Shown here: piece after piece, positions 1 through 6,571 of the stretch
How the letters are laid out: each line of letters starts with the position of its first letter
Position numbering within the stretch: position 1 is the stretch's first letter
Assembly (NCBI GenBank): GCA_002422455.1
Contig: DIVK01000029.1
Location: 3,921 to 13,391, forward strand
Direction of reading: 5' to 3'
Origin: Rhodoferax sp. UBA6134
GTDB taxonomy: Bacteria; Pseudomonadota; Gammaproteobacteria; Burkholderiales; Burkholderiaceae_C
Length of the DNA: 9,471 nucleotides
Made by a program: the position numbers and the translations under genes
Notes under the pieces: generated by a model
What the model was told of the DNA's origin: nothing
The model's input: the letters and a program-made list of their open reading frames with translations, nothing else
Databases searched by the model: none

Positions 1-27
1 GAACGGACTTATTCAGCGTAGCCTCAA

Positions 28-1842
28 TCAACCTTCCGGTGCGCTCAGCCACTGGTCGACGAGTTTCCCATCCCGTGCGAGCAGTCGCCAGGTGGTCACG
101 GTCTTGGGTAGCATCAAAGACAGTTTCAGCAGGCGTTGGTCACGGGCCACCAGTGCGCCGACTTTGGTGGCCCTGCCGGCGTAGAGCGGCAACTCGTCGA
201 GCCGGCTGAGACGCCACTGGGTGGCCGACTTGCCGGAGCCAACGTCAAGCCCCAGCCATTCGTCTCCGGCGGCGAAACCGGCGCGTTCGGCGGCGCTGCC
301 GCGCAACACGGTTTTGACCTGGATCCCGCTGCCCTCGCTCACGCGCAGACCCAGGCGCTGCGCGATCTGGGCCGGCTCTTCCAGTACGGTGACGCCCTGG
401 CGCTCCAGCAGGGGCCTGAGCGGCAGGTCCGCAGTGCCATGCACCCAGCGGCCCATCTCCTTGCTGAAGGAGCGCCCCGCCAGCTCGGCCAGCACCGTGG
501 TCAGGTCGTCCTCGGTCATCGGCCCGCCCTGGCAGTGCCGCCACAGGGCACGCATGACGGCGTCAAGGTTGGTGCGGCCCTCCTGGCGCAGCGTCAGGTC
601 AAGGCACAGGGCGATCAGGGCGCCTTTGCTGTAGTAGCTTACCGTGGCGTTGGGGGTGTTTTCGTTCGGCCGGTAATACTTCACCCAGGCATCAAAGCTG
701 GCTTGCGCGACGGTTTGTACCGCCCGTCCGGGTGTTTGCAGCACCTGATTGATGGTTTTGGTGAGCAGATTGAGGTAGCCCGGGTCGTCAATCAGGCCGG
801 CACGGCGCAGCAGCAGATCATCGTAATAGCTGGTAAAACCCTCAAAAAACCAGAGCAACTGCGTGTAGTTTTCACGGCCGTAGTCGTAGCTGGCGAACTC
901 GGCCGGGCGCAGCCGTTTGACGTTCCAGGTGTGAAAGTATTCGTGGCTGATGAGTCCCAGCAGCGTGGTGTAGCCCGCGCTGTGCTTCGGACCTGCCGCT
1001 GTGGCCTGGTTGGCGGTGCGGGGTGTGAATGCCGGGTCGTCCAGCCGGGGCAGGTCCTTGCGGGTGCAGATCAGGGCCGTTGAGTTGCGGTGTTCCAGCC
1101 CGCCGTAGCCGTCGTCCACGGCGTTGAGCATGAACAGATAGTTTTTGTGGGGTGGCTTGTCGCCGGGGCGGGCGCCATGCCAAAAACGGATGGCCAGATC
1201 GCAGATTGCCTGAGTGTCGGCCAGCAGCCGCGCGCCGTCAAAACCGGGTGGCGCGCCGGCCACCACAAAGCGGTGCGGTATGCCACCGGCCACAAACGAG
1301 CCACTCCAGAACCGGCCCATCTCCACGGGAGAGTCCACCAGTTCGTCATAGCCGGCGGCGAGGTAAGTGCCAAAGCCGTTTTTCGTCGTTTTTTCGGGCG
1401 TCAGGCCGGTTGCCACCTGCCAGCCGGGCAGCGCCTTGTCGGCTGCCAACGCCAGCCTGTGGGGCACGTTCTCCTGGCCTGCCACCTGCAAAAACAGGCT
1501 GCTGCCGTTGAAGAAGCCGCGCGTTGCGTCCAGCCAGGCCGTGCGCACCGAGGGGTCAAAGGCGTAGATTTCGTAGCGCAGCAGCAGCGGGGTGGCCGGC
1601 GCGCACCGGGCCTGCCAGCTGCATTTGTCGAGTTGCGTCAGCTCGATGGTTTTGTCGCCCTGACGTGCCTGCAAGCACTGCAAATTCCGGGAGAACTCGC
1701 GTACCAGATAGCTGCCGGGAATCCACGTCGGCAGACTCAGCCGCTGCAGCGCAGCGGGCTGCGCAATGCGCAAGGTGACCTGGAACAGGTGGGCATGCAG
1801 GTCCAGCACCCGCACGCTGTAGTGGATGGCCGCGGCGGGCAT
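28..1842 (-). CDS. M61-family metallopeptidase with C-terminal PDZ domain
   Basis: Predicted zinc aminopeptidase of MEROPS family M61 (glycyl aminopeptidase type), 604 residues, the usual size for the family. The zinc site is visible: HEYFHTWNVKRLRP begins at H300, giving ligands H300 and H304 with catalytic E301. The third ligand is probably E334 in WFFEGFTSYY. The N-terminal ~170 residues are the beta-rich M61 N-domain (LPTWIPGSYLVREFSRN motif near residues 38-54). A PDZ-like segment lies around residues 490-585 (GSGIQVKTVLRGSAAERAGF). No signal peptide is obvious at this start, so a cytosolic location is likely but not proven. The start is supported by AGGA at 1847-1850, four bases upstream. 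Its ATG shares one base with the dsbC stop (TGATG), so translation is probably coupled. It is the last gene of the leftward operon; the 27 bases beyond its stop hold no recognisable feature. Substrate unknown. Confidence 0.93.
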   Translation of the reverse strand: MPAAAIHYSVRVLDLHAHLFQVTLRIAQPAALQRLSLPTWIPGSYLVREFSRNLQCLQARQGDKTIELTQLDKCSWQARCAPATPLLLRYEIYAFDPSVRTAWLDATRGFFNGSSLFLQVAGQENVPHRLALAADKALPGWQVATGLTPEKTTKNGFGTYLAAGYDELVDSPVEMGRFWSGSFVAGGIPHRFVVAGAPPGFDGARLLADTQAICDLAIRFWHGARPGDKPPHKNYLFMLNAVDDGYGGLEHRNSTALICTRKDLPRLDDPAFTPRTANQATAAGPKHSAGYTTLLGLISHEYFHTWNVKRLRPAEFASYDYGRENYTQLLWFFEGFTSYYDDLLLRRAGLIDDPGYLNLLTKTINQVLQTPGRAVQTVAQASFDAWVKYYRPNENTPNATVSYYSKGALIALCLDLTLRQEGRTNLDAVMRALWRHCQGGPMTEDDLTTVLAELAGRSFSKEMGRWVHGTADLPLRPLLERQGVTVLEEPAQIAQRLGLRVSEGSGIQVKTVLRGSAAERAGFAAGDEWLGLDVGSGKSATQWRLSRLDELPLYAGRATKVGALVARDQRLLKLSLMLPKTVTTWRLLARDGKLVDQWLSAPEG

Positions 1843-2555
1843 CAGTTCCTGCTTGCCGCCAGGTGTTTTTCAATGTCGGCCACGCCGATGGCGCCCGGCA
1901 CCCGGACGCCGTTGGTGAAGACCAGGGTCGGCGTGCCGGTGATCTTGTATTTTCGGCCCAGTTCGACGTTGCGTGCGATGGCCGCGCTGTCGCAGTTTGC
2001 CGCAGCGGGCAACTGGTCGCGCACCATCCAGTCCTGCCAGGCTTTGGCCTTGTCCTTGGCGCACCAGATGTTTTTGGATTTTTCGCCTGAATCGGCGCTC
2101 AGTATCGGATACAGGAAGGTGTGGACGGTGATGTTGTCCACTTTCTGCAAGTCGCGTTCAAACCGCTTGCAGTAGCCGCAGTTGGGGTCTTCAAAGACGG
2201 CCAGTCGGCGTTTGCCGTTGCCGCGCACGATGGTGAAGGCATCCTTGATCGGCAATGAGTCGAAACTGATGGCCGTTAACTTGTCCACCCGTTCTTCCGT
2301 CAGGTTGCGGCGCGTCCTGGTGTCGATCAGGTTGCCGTGCATCAAATAGTTGCCTTCGGCATCGCTGTAGTAGATCTCGGTGCCGTTGACACGAATCTCA
2401 AACAGACCCGGCATCGGGCTTTTGCTGACCTCGTCGATTTTCGGTAATTGTGGAATGCGCTCGCCCAGGTTCTTGCGAATGGTGGCTTCCTGGGCGCTGG
2501 CGCCCAAGGTGCCCGCCAGGGTGGCGGCGATCAACACGGTTTTCATCAATTTCAT
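1842..2555 (-). CDS. dsbC: DsbC-type periplasmic thiol:disulfide isomerase
   Basis: Predicted periplasmic disulfide isomerase that reshuffles wrong disulfides; the family works as a V-shaped dimer kept reduced by DsbD. 237 residues, matching E. coli DsbC (236). Signal peptide MKLMKTVLIAATLAGTLGASA with likely cleavage after A21. The N-terminal dimerisation domain follows, then the thioredoxin fold with the active site DPNCGYCKRFE (C126, C129; CGYC as in E. coli). A second cysteine pair (C165, C188) matches the structural disulfide of DsbC. The cis-proline motif TGTPTLVF is present. Start chosen for the Shine-Dalgarno AAAAGGA at 2561-2567, five bases upstream. Competing in-frame starts are ATG at 2573, which overlaps the upstream stop as TAATG, GTG at 2579, and ATG at 2546; all leave the mature protein unchanged. 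DsbG is the nearest alternative, but CGYC and the second cysteine pair favour DsbC. Confidence 0.9.
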   Translation of the reverse strand: MKLMKTVLIAATLAGTLGASAQEATIRKNLGERIPQLPKIDEVSKSPMPGLFEIRVNGTEIYYSDAEGNYLMHGNLIDTRTRRNLTEERVDKLTAISFDSLPIKDAFTIVRGNGKRRLAVFEDPNCGYCKRFERDLQKVDNITVHTFLYPILSADSGEKSKNIWCAKDKAKAWQDWMVRDQLPAAANCDSAAIARNVELGRKYKITGTPTLVFTNGVRVPGAIGVADIEKHLAASRN

Positions 2556-2560
2556 CGTCA

Positions 2561-2567
2561 TCCTTTT
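2561..2567 (-). promoter_or_regulatory. Ribosome binding site deciding the dsbC start
   Basis: AAAAGGA on the minus strand ends five bases before the ATG at 2555. The DNA here has ATGs at 2573, 2561, 2555 and 2546 in one frame. Only the 2555 start has a purine-rich Shine-Dalgarno sequence at ideal spacing and a compact signal-peptide n-region. The 2573 start could still be used by re-initiation after the hydroxylase gene, because its ATG overlaps that stop codon. Confidence 0.65.
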
Positions 2568-2572
2568 AATCA

Positions 2573-3691
2573 TTAACACCCCATGGCCTGGCGTGCGACC
2601 CAGCGCTTGACCGGGCCGCTGCGTTCAAACCCGTTCATGCCCCAGTTGCGCGCGGTTTGCCAAGGTGCGCCGCTGCGTGAAAACAATTGTTGCAGACCGT
2701 CCATCGCGGTCCCCATCGCCAGCACCTCGGCCTTGCGCGAGCGTTCGTAGCGTCGCAGCAATTTTTCATCGCCCACCTGGCGCCAGTACTCCCGCTCGCG
2801 CAAGGTTGTCGTCAAGGCGGCCACGTCGGACAGTCCCAGGTTCAGGCCCTGTCCGGCCAGCGGATGCACGTTGTGGGCGGCGTCGCCGGCCAGGGCCCAG
2901 GACGCGCCCGCGTGAACCCCGGTCCAGCGGTCTGCGCGTGCCATTTGCAAGGGCCACGCGCCGCGCTCACTGATCAGCGAAAGTTGGCCCAGGCGGCCAT
3001 GGCTGGCGGCCTGCAGCTGCTGGCAGAACGCGGCGGGGCTCTCCTCCAGCAAGGCCTGCGCCCGATCCTCCCGGACCGACCAGACGATGGCGACGGCGTT
3101 CCCCTGCGGCCCGTCCAGCGGCAAAAAGGCCAGGATTTCGCCCGGCGAAAACCATTGGTACGCGATCTGGGCATGGGGCACCTCGCACCTCAGGCGCGCG
3201 GCAATGGCTTTCTGGGGGTAGCGGGTGACTTCAAAATCAACGCCGAATTCGGCCCGCGTGCTGCTGGTCTTGCCCTCGCAAATCACGCTCAGCGCGGCGG
3301 GTTGGGGGCTGTCGAGCAGCTCGATGTGCGGCTGAAACCGCACCGCTTCGGCCAGCCGGATTTCAAGTGCGGGCACGTCCACAATCCAGGTCAGGCCGGG
3401 GACCCCGAGCTCGGTGGCGGAAAAGTTTACCGCCCCGCCATCGTCGCCGTTGACCTGCATGGCCAGTACTTCGGTCGCGTGCAGGACATCCGGCCAGCAG
3501 CGCACCGATTCAAGCAAGGCACGGGACCTGGCGTTCAAGGCATAGGCCCGCACGTCGCCCGATCCGGACGATGTCGCAAGAGGTGACGGCGAGACCAAAC
3601 CAACGCGCAGGCGCTCGCGCGCCAGCAGCAGGGCCAGTGTGTGCCCCACGATGCCGTTGCCGCGGATGCAGATATCAAAGGGTTGCGTCAT
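2573..3691 (-). CDS. UbiH/UbiF/COQ6-family FAD-dependent hydroxylase
   Basis: Predicted flavoprotein monooxygenase of the UbiH/UbiF/VisC/COQ6 family, which hydroxylates the aromatic ring during ubiquinone synthesis. 372 residues, slightly short for the family (about 380-410). The N-terminal FAD dinucleotide motif is GNGIVG within the first 20 residues. The second FAD/NAD(P)H motif, usually DG, reads EGKTSSTR at residues 139-146, with Glu replacing Asp. The GD motif is intact: LAGDAAHNVHPLAGQGLNLG with D270. The start at 3691 is the one that begins just before the Rossmann strand (MTQPFDICIRG); the frame stays open to 3808, but that extension is not family-like and overlaps the divergent gene. 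No Shine-Dalgarno precedes it, and a TACAAT hexamer lies seven bases upstream. It is the first gene of the operon with dsbC and the M61 peptidase. Which ring position it hydroxylates (UbiH, UbiF, UbiL or UbiM role) cannot be told from sequence alone, so no symbol is given. Confidence 0.88.
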   Translation of the reverse strand: MTQPFDICIRGNGIVGHTLALLLARERLRVGLVSPSPLATSSGSGDVRAYALNARSRALLESVRCWPDVLHATEVLAMQVNGDDGGAVNFSATELGVPGLTWIVDVPALEIRLAEAVRFQPHIELLDSPQPAALSVICEGKTSSTRAEFGVDFEVTRYPQKAIAARLRCEVPHAQIAYQWFSPGEILAFLPLDGPQGNAVAIVWSVREDRAQALLEESPAAFCQQLQAASHGRLGQLSLISERGAWPLQMARADRWTGVHAGASWALAGDAAHNVHPLAGQGLNLGLSDVAALTTTLREREYWRQVGDEKLLRRYERSRKAEVLAMGTAMDGLQQLFSRSGAPWQTARNWGMNGFERSGPVKRWVARQAMGC

Positions 3692-3698
3692 GTTCGGG

Positions 3699-3704
3699 AT
3701 TGTA
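3699..3704 (-). promoter_or_regulatory. Candidate -10 element for the ubiH-family operon
   Basis: The minus strand reads TACAAT, one mismatch from the sigma-70 consensus TATAAT, with seven bases between it and the ATG at 3691. At usual spacing transcription would begin at or next to the start codon, giving a leaderless message; consistent with this, no Shine-Dalgarno is present. No good -35 is visible at 16-18 bases upstream, so the call is tentative. Confidence 0.4.
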
Positions 3705-3749
3705 GAAGGCGGGCAAAATCGGGGTTCCTGTCCGGTCTGGAGCCCCGCC

Positions 3750-4658
3750 ATGAATGCAGACATCCTACCCGCCGGCGACATGTGCGCCACGATTGCCCGG
3801 CTTTTCATCTATCCGGTCAAGTCCTGTGCCGGGATCGAGGTGCAGGACGTGACGCTGACGCCCACCGGGCTCGCCCTGGATCGCGCCTGGATGGTGGTCG
3901 ATGCCCGGGGCGAATTTGTGACGCAGCGCGAACTGCCGCGCCTCGCGCTGGTGCGCCCCGAACTCACCGCGCACGAGCTGGTCTTGCGCGCGCCCGGCAT
4001 GCCGGCCTTGCCGCTTGCCCTCGGTGGCGGGACGGCGCCGACGATGGTCAGGGTCTGGGGTGAGATGGTGCCGGCCTTCGACGTGGGGGCCGCGGCGGCG
4101 CAGTGGTTCACGGACTTTCTGGCCCTGGCGGACAGCGGCTTGCCAGCGCCGCTCCCGGTGCCGTGCCGGCTGGTGCGGTTCGATCCGGCGCAACGGCGGG
4201 TATCGAGCCCGCAATGGACGGGTGGCGTGGAGGCGCTCAACCAGTTCAGTGACGGTTATCCCCTGCTGCTGATCAGCCAGGCCTCGCTGGACGGCTTGAA
4301 TGCGCGGCTGCTGGCCGCCGGGCATGGCGCCGTCGGCATCGAGCGCTTTCGCCCCAACCTGGTGTTGGCGGGTTTGCAGGCGCACGATGAGGACCGGCTG
4401 GCGCTGCTGCGGCGCGATGACGGCGCCACGCCGGTGCTGCTCAAGCCGGTCAAGCCCTGCCCGCGTTGCCCGATTCCCAATATCGACCCGGCGACGGCTG
4501 TGAGCACTCCGGCGGTTGGCGACACCCTGCAGACCTACCGGCGGGACGCGCGGCTGGGCGGTGCGGTGACCTTCGGCATGAATGTGATCGCGCTGGCGGG
4601 GGTGGGCGCGCGCCTGCGGGTGGGGCAGACGCTCGCGGCGGACCTTGATTTCGGGTGA
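3750..4658 (+). CDS. MOSC-domain protein of the YcbX/mARC type
   Basis: Predicted molybdenum-cofactor sulfurase C-terminal (MOSC) domain protein, 302 residues. An N-terminal beta-barrel domain starts at IARLFIYPVKSCAGIEV (about residues 15-31). The MOSC domain follows, with the family motif RFRPNLVL (199-206) and the cysteine motif KPCPRCPIPNIDP, where C237 and C240 lie at the site that ligates molybdenum in mARC/YcbX proteins. Characterised relatives reduce N-hydroxylated bases and related compounds, with electrons supplied by a ferredoxin-like or cytochrome b5 partner. E. coli YcbX carries a C-terminal 2Fe-2S domain; this protein stops without one and so would need a separate partner. The start at 3750 has GGAG at 3739-3742, seven bases upstream. 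The ATG at 3780 is an alternative without a Shine-Dalgarno, and the open frame back to 3639 would overlap the divergent hydroxylase. Exact substrate unknown. Confidence 0.87.
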   Translation: MNADILPAGDMCATIARLFIYPVKSCAGIEVQDVTLTPTGLALDRAWMVVDARGEFVTQRELPRLALVRPELTAHELVLRAPGMPALPLALGGGTAPTMVRVWGEMVPAFDVGAAAAQWFTDFLALADSGLPAPLPVPCRLVRFDPAQRRVSSPQWTGGVEALNQFSDGYPLLLISQASLDGLNARLLAAGHGAVGIERFRPNLVLAGLQAHDEDRLALLRRDDGATPVLLKPVKPCPRCPIPNIDPATAVSTPAVGDTLQTYRRDARLGGAVTFGMNVIALAGVGARLRVGQTLAADLDFG

Positions 4659-4724
4659 GGCGGCGCCGGGAGGGCCCGCCGCACACGCATCGCATACACT
4701 CAGCGGCTTGTTTTCCGGGTTCGC

Positions 4725-4765
4725 GGGACAGACCGCAGCGACGCTGCGCGCGCCAGCCCTGTCCC
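4725..4765 (+). other. Structured leader upstream of ychF (nested inverted repeats)
   Basis: GGGACAG (4725-4731) and CTGTCCC (4759-4765) can form a 7-bp stem. Inside it CGCAGCG (4734-4740) and CGCTGCG (4742-4748) are perfect complements around a single base and can form a hairpin. The structure ends ten bases before the ychF Shine-Dalgarno AGGAA (4775-4779), so if transcribed it would lie in the 5' leader. There is no T-run after it, so it is not an intrinsic terminator. Function unknown; GC-rich DNA produces such repeats by chance fairly often. Confidence 0.35.
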
Positions 4766-4784
4766 CCACTGTTTAGGAATTTCC

Positions 4785-5876
4785 ATGAGTTTGAAATGTG
4801 GCATCGTGGGCCTGCCCAACGTCGGTAAATCGACTCTGTTCAACGCCCTGACCAAAGCCGGCATTGCGGCCGAAAACTATCCGTTTTGCACCATCGAGCC
4901 GAATGTGGGCGTTGTCGAGGTGCCGGACCCGCGCCTGGAGGCGCTCTCGGCCATCGTCAAGCCGCAAAAGGTGCAGCGCGCCATTGTCGAGTTCGTCGAC
5001 ATTGCCGGTCTGGTGGCCGGTGCCAGCACCGGCGAGGGCCTGGGCAACAAGTTTCTGGCTCACATTCGCGAGACCGATGCCATCGTGAACGTGGTGCGCT
5101 GCTTTGAAGACGACAACGTGGTTCACGTGGCCGGCAAGGTGGATCCGATCTCCGACATCGAAGTGATCCAGACCGAGCTGTGCCTGGCCGATTTGCAGGC
5201 GGTGGAAAAGGCCTTGCACCGGGTCACCAAGGCGGCGCGCTCGGGCGACAAGGAATCCATCAGGCTGGTGGCGATTCTGGAGAAATGCCAGGCCGCATTG
5301 AATGAAGCCCGGCCAGTGCGCACGCTGGCGTTCAGCAAGGAAGAGTTGCCGCTGCTGACGCAGTTTTTCCTGATCACCGCCAAGCCCGCCATGTTCGTGG
5401 CCAACGTGGCCGAAGATGGTTTTGACAACAACCCGTTCCTCGACCGACTGCGCGACTATGCCGTTTCGCAGCAGGCCCCGGTGGTGGCGATCTGCGCCAA
5501 GATGGAAGCCGAAATGGCTGACATGGAGGAGGAGGATAAAAAGATGTTCCTGGCTGAAATCGGCCAGGACGAGCCCGGCTTGAATCGTCTGATCGTGGCC
5601 GCCTACAAGCTGCTGGGCCTGCAAACTTATTTCACCGCTGGCGTGAAAGAAGTGCGCGCCTGGACCATTCACGTGGGCGACACCGGCCCGCAGGCGGCCG
5701 GCGTGATCCACACCGACTTCGAAAAAGGCTACATCCGTGCCCAGACCATTGCCTTTGAGGATTTCATCGCCCACAAGGGCGAGCAGGGCGCCAAGGACGC
5801 GGGCAAGATGCGCGCGGAGGGCAAGGATTACGTCGTCAAGGACGGTGACGTCATGAACTTCCTGTTCAGTGCCTGA
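4785..5876 (+). CDS. ychF: Redox-regulated ribosome-associated ATPase YchF (OLA1/Obg family)
   Basis: Universally conserved P-loop NTPase of the Obg branch that binds ribosomes and prefers ATP over GTP; in E. coli it is linked to oxidative-stress control. 363 residues, identical to the E. coli length. G1 motif GLPNVGKST at residues 9-17, switch region with NYPFCTIEPNVG, and G3 motif DIAGLV from D72. The G4 position reads NVAE (207-210) instead of NKxD, the known cause of ATP preference. An alpha-helical insertion follows the G3 region, and the TGS domain occupies about residues 280-363. Start supported by AGGAA at 4775-4779. In many bacteria ychF follows pth; here its upstream neighbour is the MOSC gene, 126 bases away. 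A strong hairpin begins ten bases after the stop. Confidence 0.98.
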   Translation: MSLKCGIVGLPNVGKSTLFNALTKAGIAAENYPFCTIEPNVGVVEVPDPRLEALSAIVKPQKVQRAIVEFVDIAGLVAGASTGEGLGNKFLAHIRETDAIVNVVRCFEDDNVVHVAGKVDPISDIEVIQTELCLADLQAVEKALHRVTKAARSGDKESIRLVAILEKCQAALNEARPVRTLAFSKEELPLLTQFFLITAKPAMFVANVAEDGFDNNPFLDRLRDYAVSQQAPVVAICAKMEAEMADMEEEDKKMFLAEIGQDEPGLNRLIVAAYKLLGLQTYFTAGVKEVRAWTIHVGDTGPQAAGVIHTDFEKGYIRAQTIAFEDFIAHKGEQGAKDAGKMRAEGKDYVVKDGDVMNFLFSA

Positions 5877-5886
5877 CCCGTCGGAG

Positions 5887-5921
5887 TGGTTTCGGGAGCT
5901 TGCATAAAGCTTCTGAAACCA
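5887..5921 (+). terminator. Strong 15-bp hairpin after ychF, possible terminator without U-tract
   Basis: The left arm TGGTTTCGGGAGCTT (5887-5901) pairs along its whole length with AAGCTTCTGAAACCA (5907-5921), using two G-U pairs and a five-base loop, GCATA. It starts ten bases after the ychF stop, where a 3'-end structure is expected. No run of T follows (next bases GTCTAAAAACC), and none follows on the opposite strand, so it is not a textbook intrinsic terminator. It may protect the mRNA 3' end or mark a Rho-dependent end. The G-U pairs read as pairs only in the plus-strand RNA, favouring a role for ychF rather than the convergent gene. Confidence 0.5.
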
Positions 5922-6018
5922 GTCTAAAAACCGGATAACCCCTTTGTTTTAAAAGAGATTTTTATTTCTATGGATTGCTTTGGGCTCCTTGGTCTTGCCT
6001 GGGGGACGTAACTACAGA

Positions 6019-6056
6019 GGTGTATATGTGATTGGACGGATTGGGGAAAGGTGTAT
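6019..6056. repeat. Small nested direct repeats in the convergent gap
   Basis: Within the 209-base gap between ychF and yqaA (5877-6085), GGTGTAT occurs at 6019-6025 and 6050-6056. Between the copies, GATTGG occurs at 6030-6035 and 6039-6044. The rest of the gap contains the hairpin at 5887-5921 and an AT-rich patch at about 5923-5975, including TTTTAAAAGAGATTTTTATT. No convincing gene or terminator is visible; the only short frames lack Shine-Dalgarno sequences and family resemblance. The repeats may be chance. Confidence 0.3.
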
Positions 6057-6085
6057 GCGATGGCGGTCCCTTTGGTACGGTGGCA

Positions 6086-6556
6086 TCAGCGGCCAAACAG
6101 GCCCACCAAAGCCGTCGTCATTGCCAGGTAGCGGCCAAATTTTCCGATGGCCATGTACAGCAGGCAGGGCCAGAACGGCAGCCTGAGCCAGCCGGCGACG
6201 GCGCACAGCGGGTCGCCGACGCCGGGCAGCCAGGCCAGCAGGCAGGCTTTGGGGCCGATGCGTTCCAGCCAGTCCAGCGCCCGCAGGTGGTGTTTGGAGT
6301 GCTGGTAGCGATCGGCCACCTTGTGCGAGGCCAGTCCCATGGCCCAGGTGACGGCGCCGCCCAGGGTGTTGCCGGCGGTGGCGACCAGAATGGTGGGCCA
6401 AAAAAGCGCCGGGTTGAGTTCAATCAGTCCGAAGACCACCGGCTCCGAGCCCAGTGGAACGAGCGTGGCCGAAATGAACGACACCACAAACACTGTGCTC
6501 AGGCCGAATTTGGGCAGTGCGAGCAGTACGAGCAGGTGTTCGAGCCAGGCGTTCAT
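6086..6556 (-). CDS. yqaA: YqaA-family inner-membrane protein (VTT/DedA-like)
   Basis: Small integral membrane protein of the SNARE-associated/VTT (DedA-like) superfamily, 156 residues (E. coli YqaA about 142). Hydrophobic segments lie at about residues 17-45, 50-75, 103-122 and 128-152. Family features are visible: SATLVPLGSEPVV with E38, AGNTLGGAVTW at 61-71, the re-entrant-type segment WLPGVGDPLCAVAGWLR with G114-D115, and GKFGRYL with R142. The conserved acidic and arginine residues match those thought important for transport in DedA proteins; YqaA's own substrate is unknown, though related DedA and VTT proteins move undecaprenyl phosphate or lipids. The start at 6556 was chosen because the 35-residue extension back to 6661 is polar, unlike the family, and runs toward the divergent dusB. 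Only a weak GGA lies before the ATG. Convergent with ychF, divergent from dusB. Confidence 0.88.
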   Translation of the reverse strand: MNAWLEHLLVLLALPKFGLSTVFVVSFISATLVPLGSEPVVFGLIELNPALFWPTILVATAGNTLGGAVTWAMGLASHKVADRYQHSKHHLRALDWLERIGPKACLLAWLPGVGDPLCAVAGWLRLPFWPCLLYMAIGKFGRYLAMTTALVGLFGR

Positions 6557-6565
6557 GGATGTCCG

Positions 6566-6571
6566 AGTATA
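6566..6571 (-). promoter_or_regulatory. Candidate -10 element for yqaA
   Basis: The minus strand reads TATACT (consensus TATAAT with one mismatch), nine bases before the ATG at 6556. Transcription would start within about three bases of the ATG. The -35 region at 17 bases reads GAGGAC, a poor match, so evidence rests on the -10 hexamer and the absence of a proper Shine-Dalgarno. Confidence 0.35.

Noticed and set aside
136..2175. Long plus-strand open frames (136-1083 and 1090-2175) opposite the M61 and dsbC genes
   Set aside because: They lie antisense to genes with clear catalytic motifs, show no recognisable domain, and are what GC-rich codon usage leaves on the opposite strand.
2687..3586. 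Plus-strand 299-codon frame opposite the hydroxylase
   Set aside because: Antisense to an intact FAD-hydroxylase with GNGIVG and GD motifs; low-complexity composition and no family resemblance.
3639..3808. N-terminal extensions of the two divergent genes, which would overlap each other
   Set aside because: Neither extension resembles its family. The MOSC gene has a Shine-Dalgarno for 3750 and the hydroxylase fold begins right after 3691.
4660..4682. GCGGCG/CGCCGC hairpin just after the MOSC stop as a terminator
   Set aside because: Only a six-bp stem with no T-run, in very GC-rich sequence; not enough to call.
3765..5774. Minus-strand frames of over 330 codons opposite the MOSC gene and ychF
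   Set aside because: Both mirror well-conserved plus-strand genes and have histidine- and arginine-rich composition typical of reverse-strand reading of GC-rich codons.
5971..6012. Tiny 13-codon ORF in the gap after ychF
   Set aside because: No Shine-Dalgarno, no family match and no coupling to a neighbour; such frames are expected by chance.
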